This document shows, one piece after another, positions 51,045-63,058 of a stretch of 64,000 bases of DNA. Numbering within the stretch: the first letter of the stretch is position 1; every line of letters begins with the position of its first letter. Source of the DNA: Lithospermum erythrorhizon (taxonomy: Eukaryota; Streptophyta; Magnoliopsida; Boraginales; Boraginaceae). The notes beneath the pieces were generated by a model. That model saw nothing but the letters and a program-made list of their open reading frames with translations, had not been told where the DNA came from and ran no database searches. A program made the translations under genes and the position numbers. Where the stretch lies: NCBI GenBank assembly GCA_019722365.1, contig JADFUC010000432.1, forward strand, positions 62,001 through 126,000, in the 5' to 3' direction.

Positions 51045-53520
51045 TCATCTCATGTTGCAGCAGTGGGCGTTTCCTTGTTTTTGCAGTTTCCTCCAAAGGC
51101 AAATCATCTGTCTCGGTGATTGATAATGTGCAGTATAATAATCTGGGATGCATCCAAACTGACAAAACTTCAAGCTATGCACATATTCAACTGGCTTGGA
51201 GCTGTTAAATTTTTCTACCCACATTCCAACACTCACGTCTTCCATTTTGAATAACTGCAAATGATAATTCACATTAAAGAATGTATTGGACAGACAAATG
51301 ACAGGAAAATGACCTTGGAATTGTTACTACTCTCTTCTATTTTAAACTGGATTCTGTTATTTTGCTCCTCAGATGAAATACTTGTAACTTGATCTTACAA
51401 AGTGGATAATTTTCTTCTGGCCATTCCTGCACATTGCAATATAAAATGCTCAAGTCAAATACTACTCAATATGGATAGTTTCCCTATCATGCCCACATGT
51501 CAAGACTAATTGTATCCAAGTAAGGTTGAAAATGGTAGTTGATGGACTAAAAGTGAAGCAGAAGAAATACAAAACTCTTCCATCTTAAGATCAAGTTCGT
51601 GAAAGAATACGCCTTCTCCTCGATTACAATATTTCCATTCTCAAGGGCTTGTGTGTGTTCCCCAGAATAGAAGCCGTTCCATCTGGAATTTCCTACTTCT
51701 TACAATGTCTTCGTCCATCACACTTGCATAACATAATTTGCAGCCAGTAATGCGGACCTGAAGCATGATGAAAGACTTAAAAGATGAGGAACAGGAAGAC
51801 CAATGACTATTGACAAACAAAATCCAAATGGTGCCCTCCCATATTCTTTTAAACCTTCTTAAGTCTATTCTCACCTAAAAGACTATATCACCCAAAGAAC
51901 TCTGCTTCTTTCTTTGGCTCCACATTGACCTCCTTTCTTCCATGCTTCAAGATAGAAGATACTTTTTAAATTCCAAAGATGTAATAATGATTTCTATGCT
52001 AGACAAATCTATTATTCCATACTTGATTTTTGAGGACTTAATCAACGTATGCTGCCAGCCACGACTTCATACATGATGGCTCTGCAAAGTGGTTGCCAGC
52101 AGAAAGAATCCCATTCAGGCATCTTTAGAACCAACAAGGAAAGGGCTTGCTATAGACTTCATCTCCTTCCCCACTACATAACTGAGATCTAAATATTCTG
52201 ATAATTCCCACTAAAGACCATCAGTGGCATCTTCAAGGGTGAAACCCTGTCAAATTTGAGCAGCTTCAGAAGCCTGCTAATATTTAATGTCCAGCAATTG
52301 ATTCTTCAGATAAAATTGCTCGCACTGTGGGTAGCAGAAAGAAATCACATATATATACACTCATTAACCTTCAAACTGAGCTAAGGTGAGGACAAACAAT
52401 TTGCTCTTCTGCAAAAGTGAAAGGCCAGTTGGCAATCACGCTGCTTAAATTATACTAATCAGCATTTCTTGAATCTTGATTTCTTTAGAAAATCTCATTT
52501 CTCATTTAATATCTTGACTGAGTGCATGCAAAAGGTATGAAATAAAAAATTAGCTTAGTCCTCAGTCATAGTAACACACTTATGGCTGACTAATTTTACC
52601 AATTATGAATAACAACAGGTGAACATAAAACTATGAACATCAAGCCTGACTTAAGACTATAAATTAGATTGGAATAAATGGCCTACATTCTCTTTCTGAA
52701 ATTCAAATTCTACTGTCATTATCTACTTCGATCAATTCTACCATAGAACTCCCTTCTCCAATACTCTAGAATAAAATTACCATTTATTGCCTCTATATAA
52801 GTTCCCAACCATGCATTTATATACTAATAACTAATGCGATCTCGGATCAAATCGGTACTTTATTTCCAGTACAACATCTATGAAGCATCACAACAACAAC
52901 AACAACAACAACTAAGCATCAAGCTCATTAGGTAACAAAATGGAATTCAAAAGCAATAATATCTTACCAGTTTCCTCATCATCCTTCGACCTCCAACCCT
53001 CACACCGTAATGATGTTCCCCATTAATTCTCGCCTCTGTCACTCAATGCAGGCTTCCACTCCAATCCCCTTCAGCCTTGAATTAAAATGCAATATCCGTG
53101 GATCATACATACCATCCTCAGCCTGCAACTCCATCATAAACTGTGAAATCAAAACAAAATCATCATTCTCCTTCTTTATCGTTATCTTAGGATCATTTTC
53201 TAGAACCTTCATAAAACTATCCACAGTTACATGGGACCCCAACATCAACCCACAAGGAATCTCCATCAAACCCCCCTTCTTACTGAACTCCTCACCAGAT
53301 AAAAATACTGAACATGGAGCGCTGATAACTCATGTTTTCTTTATCTCTCTAACTAATATTCTAACTCCCTTCTTAATTTCATCGAACACTTTCTTCCCAA
53401 GCACAAATGCATCCCTAGCAGCTCTATGCAACTCACTAAAATCATCCTTATCAATACTATTAAATGCATTTTTAGTAGAAAATCAACTTGAAACCTCCCT
53501 CAACTGACCCATTTTTCGAT
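51045..53520 (-). pseudogene. hydroxyproline O-galactosyltransferase (GT31, GALT2-6 type), decayed
   Basis: The intact family starts arabinogalactan-protein glycans by adding galactose to hydroxyproline in the Golgi. Minus-strand remnants, in the right order, are SELHRAARDAFVLGKKVFDE (near 53,430), SVFLSGEEFSKKGGLMEIPC and GLMLGSHVTV (53,320-53,235), QFMMELQ..DPRILHFN.RLKG (53,130), WGTSLRCEGWRSKDDEET (near 53,000), WPFTFAE..KLFVLTLA (52,415), GFTLEDATD (52,240), GILSAGNHFAE (52,110), ANYVMQ and VGNSR (51,730-51,690), EWPEENYP (51,415) and a clean C-terminal exon, [20 protein letters not shown] to CCNMR and stop (51,257-51,045). Frameshifts (for example after RLKG) and stops separate them, and the acidic metal-binding motif is not intact. 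It is a dead copy with a well-preserved last exon. Confidence 0.85.
52889..52913. repeat. (CAA)n microsatellite
   Basis: About eight CAA triplets in a row, inside an intron of the decayed galactosyltransferase copy. Confidence 0.85.
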
Positions 53521-53839
53521 AAACTCTAGAACTAACATTTCTTCCTTCTCTTTAACAACACTTTCAAATTCTTACTTTATCGCTATAATAATGAATAGCC
53601 GCAAACTCTCAAACTCGAGATTTTGTTCCATCACCTATGTATCACAGTCTGGGAGGGAGAACTAGAGGGAATCTGAAGGTATTAACACAATAATCTAATA
53701 CTAACATCAAAAGCTGAATCGATCTGCGTCGACTCAATGAGACCAGTGAGTCAAACCTACCTTTCTTCATCATTTCTACACTATGCCCTGATCAGCTTCA
53801 GCTGATTCACACCACTTTCTTCAAATTTCTTGAATTTTA

Positions 53840-54620
53840 GTTATTTTTCCCCATATGGGTTTATGCAATCAGCACTATTTCACAAAATTCTTCCTTTTTC
53901 TTAAACTGGACATTCTTTTTGGGACAAAGTGTAGGTCTTTCTCCCTATTGGGATTATCAAATCAGCACTATTTCACAACACTATCTTCCTTAAACTTGAC
54001 AATCTTTTTGGGAATAATGGAGTAGACCCTTTTCCCAAATGGGTTCTCTTATCTCTTACAAACTTTCTTTTAAATGTAATTCAATGATCTTCCAAAAGGG
54101 TTTATGGAATCATCAATATTTCACCCAAAAAAACTTCCTTTTTTCCCCTTAAACTTAAACAATGGGACAAATCTAGATCTTCCCCAAATATAGTTCTCAT
54201 CATCTTCTTCACAACACTAGAGATTCCTTAATCTTAATCTTGACAATATTTTTGCAAAAAATTGAGTATTTCCCCAAAAGGGTTTATGCAATCACCACTA
54301 TTTCACAACACTTGCTTTCATTTTATAAACTGGACATCACAGATATCTCTCTTTTTCCTTCACAAAAAAATTCTTCCTTTTTCTCAAGGTGTGACATTGA
54401 TACAAATGTTCTTTTCCTCAAAAAGTTATCAAATCTAATATTTCATAAATTATTTTCTTATACTTACTATTTCTAGCTTACCTTCAGCTCCAATATTAAT
54501 GATGGTCTTTTCAATGGTTTATAATCACCTCTACTTCTTAATTACCTTTTTTCTGAAACTGGACAATCTTTTTGGGACAAATGAAGTTATGTGCTCAAGA
54601 ATTAGCACTCATATAATGTG
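53840..54620. repeat. diverged tandem array, units about 90-180 bases
   Basis: The phrase (gggtttatg)caatcaNcactatttcaca, followed by cttcctttttcttaaactgg or a variant, acat/caatcttttt and gggacaa, recurs near 53,865, 53,955, 54,105 and 54,288, with partial copies near 54,020 and 54,550. Units are degenerate and of uneven length. No open frame. It lies just upstream of the decayed galactosyltransferase, so it may have been its promoter region. Confidence 0.6.
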
Positions 54621-56770
54621 AATATTGTAATGTTTTGGAATAAAAAATGGGACAAATTTTCATAGGAAATAAATTAGACATTTAGAATAAGGATAGAGTT
54701 TTTGATCTTAATTTAGTGTGGGTTTGTAGATATAATTGATGACAATAAGAAAATTGTGAATTGTCTTCAAATCATTTATTAATTTAATCAGGATTTGAGA
54801 ATAACAGATGGTCTTGTTATAGACAATGCACACCTAATCATATTCATCATTACCGTGCCTTAATTAATTTTTAATGTTATTTACAGATTTATTAAGCTGA
54901 TGATGGCGTAACGTTCATCAAATGTTACTTCTATTTAATAAAAATTCTAGATGCGGAGTTAAAAAAATGAATCAATATTTTTTATTGATAAAGTTTGAAT
55001 AGATTGAAAGAGCCATTAGTGTCCCTTTAGGGAACCTAACCCGCCTGTTGTGACGGGACGACTTTTCTTTCTTAGAAAGAAGAATTACATAGAATTTACA
55101 AGTAATAGTTATAAAATAATCAAAAACCACAACCATTTTAAGTGTAGAAAAATTATTATAATGTAGTACTGGGAGTACATAATAATGTCTCATTTTATCA
55201 TTTAGAAATGAAATCTTAGTATAACTATTTGAATTTGAGTGATGTTTATGTTGATAACTAGAAGAACCTCTCATCTAGTGATGATCAGTAGTATACACAC
55301 TTTTACTATTAACATATTTTATACATATTTAATCTCTCTAAAATAACCAAGTGTCTATATTAACTAACTGGTGCTCTGACAGGTGTTTGTTGTTCTTCCT
55401 TGTCATTTCTTATATATTTAAATAAATTAATTAAATGGTAAAGGGTGAGAGTCTTTAAAGGCAATCTAATCCTTTCTGTTTTTTATCTGGTGTATGGATT
55501 CGAATCTAACAGTAGTAGAATCTATTCTGATAAGTTTAAAGGCTAAATCATGTGAAATTTGATTAATAGGATTCTTGATTGTGAAGATTCGCTTTTATAT
55601 AGTTGTGGGTTGAGCATTAATTCATTCTTTACATGATTGTGACCATTAACGATGTGCTTCTGAGGAAAAGAATGTTCCATAATTTATATATGAAATAATT
55701 TTTTAAAAAAGGTTTCAATGATCTTCTATTTAGAATATATTTACACAATCAATAGATCTAAATACCTTCCCTTGATTGAATATACAGCCTCATTAACTTT
55801 GGTTCTATATTCTGTTGCTGTCTTTCAAATAGTTTTCTTACCTTTGTAGTATCTCCTGCCTCTCTTCTTTAAATACAAAAATCAAACTTAATTCTGTTTT
55901 GTTCTATATTGCTTTCTTTGAAATAGTTTCCTTTCTTTTGTGTTGTATATATATGCCTTCATATACATATATATATATATATATAATAATAACTCTCTCT
56001 CTTAATTAAGTCATTCAGCTTCAGGTATGAAGCTTTTTATAAACCATGAGATTGGTCTTCTACATGTGATAATGAGAGACCTATACAGTTTTAAATCTAG
56101 TTGAATAAAACTATCTCAGGGATAATTAATAATTAACTATACTTACATAGTATTATTTTTGTATTCATCATCAAATATACATATATTTCAACAAATATAG
56201 AGTAATTTAATAAATTATTTTTTATCTTTCCTCCAATACCACTATCACCCTCTCTAATTAAAATGTGTTAAAATTTTATTGGCAAATAGAACAAATCAAG
56301 TCTCTATTAATAGATCTTGAAAAATAAAAAATATCTGTGTGAGCAAAATTTAATTTTTATTAAATTATAATCTCAAAAAATAAAAATGAAAACTCAATAA
56401 TTCAAATGAAATAAGATAATCATTATATCTCAGGATGATTCAAATACTCTTATAATTCTATTCTCAGTTATCTCTAAGCAAATTATCTTTGATCCTCCCA
56501 TGTAAATCCTCTCCTGATGATCTAATTAAGTTTAGTCTATGATGATTCCATATGACTTATTAGTTGTTTACTGTATTCAAAGTACTAAATGCTTTAGTGT
56601 TCTAAAAACAAAATATTATTTAGTTAATAAAAATTGTTTTTGACAGTATAATCAGAGTTTTAAATTCAAATGATAAATATATTAAATTAAGGTCAAAATT
56701 AATATATCTAAATTTTTAATTGTTAATGTTTATAAATGTACAAAATCTCTTTTATTTATGGGGCTTCAAA
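54620..56770. other. AT-rich intergenic with a dinucleotide run
   Basis: No conserved coding words. An (AT)n run lies at about 55,961-55,985. An open frame on the minus strand at 54,972-55,274 has no recognisable domain. Confidence 0.5.
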
Positions 56771-56799
56771 TAATTGTATTTATTCAAGTAATGTAACAG

Positions 56800-57010
56800 T
56801 TGGTGTCCATGGACTGGGCGTGGCAAACAGGCCAAGGACCACCGGGCTATTCGCGAGGCTTGGCCCGGTAGCGGTCCAGGCCCCGATCCGTTTATAAACA
56901 GAAATTGATTAGGAGGCCCAAAGGTTAGGCCCAGCTGGGACAATTCCAGCCGGGTTGGTTAAGAGGCCACATGGCTCAGTGTCGCTGTTCTACTTGCAGT
57001 GTGCGTTTAA
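56800..57010. mobile_element. GC-rich transposon remnant, hAT-like
   Basis: Words such as gggcgtggcaaacaggcc, gggctattcgcgaggcttgg and cccggtagcgg resemble the subterminal GGGCCGGGCC-type repeats of plant hAT elements, and stand out from the AT-rich flanks. No matched termini were found. Confidence 0.3.
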
Positions 57011-58750
57011 ATGGTCACCTGGGATGCAAATATATTTTAAATTAACGTAGTTCCTGCAAAGCGTGCGTTCAGCCTAATGGAATCATCAAGTCATTAATAA
57101 TAAGCGTTCTGGTTTAGCGGAGATGGCAGAATCTGATCCCAGACCCAGAGCCTGGTGAAAGTGAAATGATGAAACAACGCTGAGATGTAAATCTTCTATT
57201 CTAATTCTGATTGGTTGATTATGATGGGTGGTCTAAAGTTATAGGATTCATAGTGTGATGGGTTTGTTTTTAATATTAATAATGATTTTCATTGTTTATT
57301 TGATTTCAAATCACGATGAGGAAAAATTTAAATTATCTGGTTTAGTCAAATGAAGTTTGTCCAACTTCTAGGTCGCGTTTGGTAATTGGTTATAGAATAG
57401 CAGCTTGCTGGCTGCTTAGTTTGAACTTTATATTTGGACAGTTGATAAAGGTGCTGACAGTTTTAGTACTGAGGCATAAACTTGACTTAGACTTTGGCTT
57501 TTGACTTTGGTTAACTAGTTGGTTGGATTTGGTTCAGGCTTCTAATTTGGATATGTGTCATGGTCTTGATGGACTTGGTGATCTGAACTTAGATGTAAGG
57601 GAACCTTCATGACAATATTCCCGTGTTAGTTATGATCTGGTCTGGAACATCCAATTCACCGGATGGACTTAATAGCGTTTGCAATGGATAGCTATATATT
57701 TCCATACACTAGGTGTTGGACTATGCTTAATGCTGTCTTTGATGCGGGGCTCAAATGCAATGCAATACCTTAACGTTAAAAGCCAGGACTCCGAAACTTC
57801 CAGGCGCGATGTCAAAACAAGAATGTTAAACGTTACTCTTCTGCGGCCTCTGACAGCATGGCATGTTCTTTAAAGTGAATAGGATACTCGCCCCATAATG
57901 GACCCAAGTGAGATTAGCTTTCATGGACTTAGTTCTCTGCCCCAAATGCCTGGCCGTCTCAGGCGGCCTTAGCATTTGTTGTTGTAGAGATGATCGATGT
58001 CAGGTGGAGCTTTCCCATATAAATCTTGATATAATACAAACGAGAGAAACTGCCAGTGTTTGGTGCCCCTGAAGCCATTTATAGGGGCCGAGCGGCTCGG
58101 TGTATTCTGTATTTGGGATTTCATGGTACTCACAGAAATTTCTAATAGTTTGAATAATCAGAGACTCGGCCAATACTGAAGATCTCTTAGAGCGTTTTAG
58201 AAAAAATTTATTAGGGGTACTATTGATTTTTGCTACTAGTATGTGTGTGCAATAGTTCTTGATTTGATATTTTAGCCACACAGTGGTGTTTTCCAACCAC
58301 CACTTTGAGTATTTCTTGGCTTCAAAAAATTTCTTACTGAAAATATAAGTTTTCTACGTATTTTTAGGGGTCTTTTGAATGTGAATGGGATGTGTTGTGG
58401 ATTTTTTTGTGATGTTAATTTCGGCCAAATTGGGGAGGGGGGTATTATAAATCTCCCAGAAACTGAAATCTTTAACCTGATTAATTTGTAGTTTGATTTC
58501 AGTGGATCGCTTGATCTTGACGGTTAAATTTTGAATTTGAATGGATGGTAAGTTGGTGTCCAAGTATGAAAATAGGAGCCTCTTTTATGAAAAAAGGTTC
58601 GGATTAACTTACGGTCAAATATATTGTATTGACTGGACCTTTTAGACCTTGATTTTCGCCCACGCAACCCAAGGAATCTTGATTTTGAACCACATAACTT
58701 GTGAGTATTCATTTTGAACCCGTAATTCTAGATTCATTTAAATAAGTGGC
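57010..58750. other. repeat-like intergenic block
   Basis: Moderate GC compared with the flanks, with no gene. A ggtcgcgtttggtaattgg word near 57,371 resembles common plant MITE termini, but no partner end was found. Confidence 0.3.
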
Positions 58751-60500
58751 TTCGGAATACTTTATGTGATTCAATTAATAAAATTGGGAGTTTTTCGAGG
58801 CCTTAATTTTAGTGACATTTGTAGAGAACATTTTCTGAACCCTGACCCCGGTTCAAATTTGAGGTTGAATATACTGAAAACCTTTATTTTTTACTTGATT
58901 AATTCCGAGGCTTGATTTCCGAGAACCACTTGCTCGTCGGTTGATTCAGACTTGAGGTTTGTCAGTCTAATCGGCCAGCGTGACATCTTTAGTGGCTGAG
59001 CTTTTAATTAATTTGATTAATTCATTTAATCCATTGATATTTGATAAATTACAATCATATACATTGTTATTATTCAAACTTTTACTTGCTGTATGTCCCA
59101 TTATTCTATGATAAATATATTTCACCATCTTAGAGGTTTAATCCTTTGAATATTTCCAGACATTATAAGGTTTAATATGCTGATTATTGCAATTTTGGGT
59201 GGCAATTTCAATCTTGATGTCAACTAAATATCCTTATTACCAGCATAATTATTGTGAAGATGGAACTACGAGGTCATCTTGATAACTTTGATTAAGATCT
59301 CTTGAGAGTTATGTTTTGATGGATCGTGTTTAATATTAAGATTTTTCTTTAAATGGAATTCCCAAAACTTTGCGTAATTATTAGAAAAAAATAGTCAAAT
59401 ATGAATTGAAAATATAAGAATATCGATTAATTAAAAACTATAGTAGATTAGTTATGAGTTCAACTAGAAATATAGTAAAAGTACATTAGAAAATTTAAAA
59501 GTATAATTTATTATGATAAAATGATAACTATTTTGAAATAAGAAAAAATTATGCTAGAATGACAACTATAAAAATTCGAAGGGAATATATAGAATGATGA
59601 ATAACTTTTCTTCAGGCATTTGATCTTTTTGAAGAAATTGCTCGTGTGAGAGAGAAATTTCATTAATATAAATCAAATCTAAATATTTATTGAAAACAAT
59701 TTTATTCTCATCTCAATGAATCATTTTTAATGGTTACATACATGCATATATATATATATATTATTATATCTGCCAAAGGCGAAAATAAAAATAAAAATAT
59801 ATTACAACTTTAATTTTCAGATTTAGGAGGCTAACTAGTCTTCCTTATTCACATATTTGCTACCTCTTTTGAATACATATGCCAAAGTTAAGTCACCGAA
59901 AAACTTTTGGACGAGATTGAATGAACGCAAACCTTTAAAGGTAAATAATGCAGGAAATACATGCTACAGGTGTGCTAATAAAGAATCATTCCTCCATAAA
60001 TGCACCAAGTTGTTACTCCACAAAAACATTGATTAAACTCACATGGTAACAACTCACTAGTTAAAAGGCGCACATATGCTCTCTAAAAAATGTAACAAAT
60101 GAGAGAAAAATTGACTAATAATAATGCTCTGTTAAAATAAATACAAGTTTGTTAGTATAAATTCTTTATGAATAATATATCATCCATTATAATTAGTTAA
60201 TATAAATACAAGTTTAATTTTGGAATAAATATTCTAATATTCTCTAAAAATTCATATTTGTTCTTAATTACATTAGAATATGTTATGAATATAATTAACT
60301 AACATATTTATATAGAACTCTTATGCAACAGTGAATTACTATATATCTTAAATGCATCTTATCTTAACAAGTTATTAGCACATCTGTCAATCAATACTTC
60401 TTTGCCAATTAGCCATTATATAAGTTTTCTGTACCCACTAATTTATTAAAATAATAATTAAAATTGATTAAAATAATTAAATCAAATTAATTAAAAAATT
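58750..60500. other. AT-rich intergenic
   Basis: No coding words, with a short (TA)n run near 59,748-59,762. Nothing else recognised. Confidence 0.5.
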
Positions 60501-62300
60501 GAGCTACTAAAAGATGTCAACGATTGATTGGGGTTTAGATTAAATGCTAAATTAGTCGAATGAAATCAGATCAGAACAAAGTTCCAGAAAATCAGCTCCT
60601 AGAATTAATCGGAAATAAAAAATAAGGGTTTCTGCATCCAATTAACCGTGAATTTGGGCTACCGAAATAGGGTTAGAGCCGTCTTCTGCGATAAATGTCA
60701 GTCATCAGAACTCTATTGTGGTTCCATCATTATCGTCCGGCGCGTAATCAATCCCAAAAACTCTGAGTTTAAATTGAAAGGCTGTGCTAAATCTATCTGT
60801 GTGGTTAGAAATAAGGCTAGTTATTGATTCAGCTCAGGCAAGGATATATGGTGCAAATCGAAACAAAAGGTCCGGTCAATATGTTAATATTGACACCAAC
60901 GTCAATATAAATAAGCCCAAAATGATTCTTGGAGGAAAATCTTCACCAGGGTGTCAGAGCTTGATTAGGATCTTTCTTGAAATTCAGCTTTAGTCGAATC
61001 GTGATCGGCGCAATCAACAAAATTGTGAAGCCAACTGTTTGAGAGCCCACAAAACCTATAAGCCTACCCCTCTTTGACGAAATTTGACGAAAATCATTCA
61101 AACACAACATTCCACCGAAATCTTTAAAACTCTGAAAAGTATGAAAAGCTTGAGAACTCTCTCATAAACTTAACGTGGTACAGGAAAACACCTCCAATTG
61201 TAAGCCCAAAATGGCGCTTTGAAATTAAAATTATTGCACAAAGCATAATAATTCTTCAAGTTGAACAAAATCGTGAGAATGCAACGAAAGTTTCGAAGCA
61301 ACGATATTAAGACCCAAGTTACGTAGCCCACGATTATTCAAAAACTTGGATGAACATCGATAAATTTCGGGTTTGATTCATCAAATCCCGGAATAGAATA
61401 GTAGTAGATTCTCGTTAGATTCTAGAGCTTAGCCCATTCACCCCAAAACTTCCCACTTGTCACAGTTGATCGATATCATCAGCGAGGTTGGAAGTTCACT
61501 TAAATACTTAATCATCTACTACATCAACAAGGCTGTGAAACATATAGTGAAAATTGAAATATATTCTTTGACAAATAAAGTCTTTGAAGTGGTAGAATTT
61601 AACAAATTAAAATTGAGGGTCAAATCTCATTTAAGTCATGATGGGTCGCCTCCATACAAATCATCTCTGGCCGAAGCAAAAAGCAGCATTCTTCAACATA
61701 CTGTCAACTCCCATCTGACTTCAGAAGGCAAGATATATCAGAAATCAAGTGTGTCGAATTCAGCTTTAGTCTAAATCAAGACAAATAGCTTATCTAGCTA
61801 CGAGTCCTACCACAAGGTACTAAATTCAAAGTCGCGGTAGCACTCAATGTCATGGCAGGAAAACTGACTTTGTAGTAAGTCATCAGTACAAAAAAGTAGA
61901 CCGGGAGATCAGTCAATCTGATAAAGGCTCCCGGCTCGGGATATATCAAGTCAGGAGACAGTCTCAAAGTCAATCAAGTATAATAATGTCAGAGTGCTGA
62001 AACTTATCAAATCAGGGATTAAATCAAATCGAATCAATTTCGAGTGTTCAATTCAATCAGTCAGCTTGATCAATTCAATCCCGACGAGTTAGACTGTAAA
62101 TCATTAATGACCTTTTAGGAATTCATAGTTTGAGCAATCGATGCTCTTGATTTGATGGCGCATTTTATTTGAAAAATTTCACTACCAGTAATTTGCTATG
62201 CCCCCTATCTGTAAATATATAAATCTTGCTTTGTAACTCATAAATAAAATCTTACTCTCCATTACATCCTAAATACAATTCCATACAGGATTCTTTTCTT
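60500..62300. other. possible LTR-type or other transposon remnant
   Basis: The block differs in composition from the AT-rich DNA before it. An open frame at 61,457-61,774 has no recognisable domain. The stretch near 62,205-62,280 (tatataaatc, ttgtaactcataaataaaat) resembles the promoter and polyadenylation end of a plant LTR, but no second LTR or primer-binding site was seen. Confidence 0.25.
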
Positions 62301-62498
62301 TCATCTAGAATAAAAAACAACAAGAAACTAACGGTGCAAACAAGAAAAGGCACAATCGGAGGTAATGTTCAATAAATAATTTATTTCGTGTTTGTCTCTC
62401 CCTCTCTAGGCTCTCCTATATAAATGTACCAAATTCTCAAATGGGCTAATTTCAACAAATTCTATAATAATTCTTGAATTTTGTGATAAGAGCAAAAA

Positions 62499-62932
62499 AT
62501 GGCTGCAGCGATCTCCACTTTTCCACCAGTTAAAGATTGTGAATCAATAGCAGAAAGAAACTGTTACTCTGAACATGGATGGACTTTGCTAAGGACAAGC
62601 TCATTTCCCTATTTTGCATTAATAGCTTTTGAAAATGGGGGTGTGTTTAGACTCATTTTTTTGCTTTTATCTCTCAAGTGTGGTCTTCTACTATTTTGTG
62701 TCCGAATCATTCAGTTATAATTTTTTACCAACATTTGTTGGATGAAAAAGTATTGGTCAAGCAACTTTGATTTTGCCTCATTATACAATGATCTTTATCA
62801 GAGACAATGGAGGTATTTTCGTCATGTGGAAGAAGATGTGTTCTTACAGCAAATCCGAGGATTATGGTGGAAGCATTTTTGAAGGATTTTTTGGAGGTGG
62901 ATTTGGTTTTGGGGACTGAGATTGAGAGCTAT
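62499..62932 (+). pseudogene. glycerol-3-phosphate acyltransferase (GPAT4/6/8-type) N-terminal fragment
   Basis: Intact family members make sn-2 monoacylglycerol for cutin and suberin, using an N-terminal HAD-like phosphatase domain and a C-terminal acyltransferase. Here an ATG at 62,499 starts STFPPVKDCESI, then a broken phosphatase motif (TTLLR-like WTLLR with the DMDGT word lost by a one-base deletion near 62,583), SSFPYFALIAFENGGVFRLI and a stop at 62,718. A second frame at 62,813-62,932 encodes [20 protein letters not shown] and [19 protein letters not shown]. Everything after that, including the acyltransferase HxxxxD block, is missing. This is a truncated, frameshifted fragment. Confidence 0.8.
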
Positions 62933-63058
62933 AGTTTCATAGTTGGATTAGGATTAATATAGTCGTTGCTTGCTCATAAAAAAAATTAGTCGTGGCTTAA
63001 TTCCACGGATTAATAGTAGGTTGGTAAGTTGGTTTTCTATAAATACCTCCACTGATTA

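Noticed and set aside
53010..53507. 165-codon open frame on the plus strand
   Set aside because: It is antisense to the decayed galactosyltransferase, whose conserved words read on the minus strand; its own translation has no family features.
61457..61774. 105-codon plus-strand frame in the repeat-like block
   Set aside because: No domain or transposon protein motif visible; probably chance in a less AT-rich remnant.
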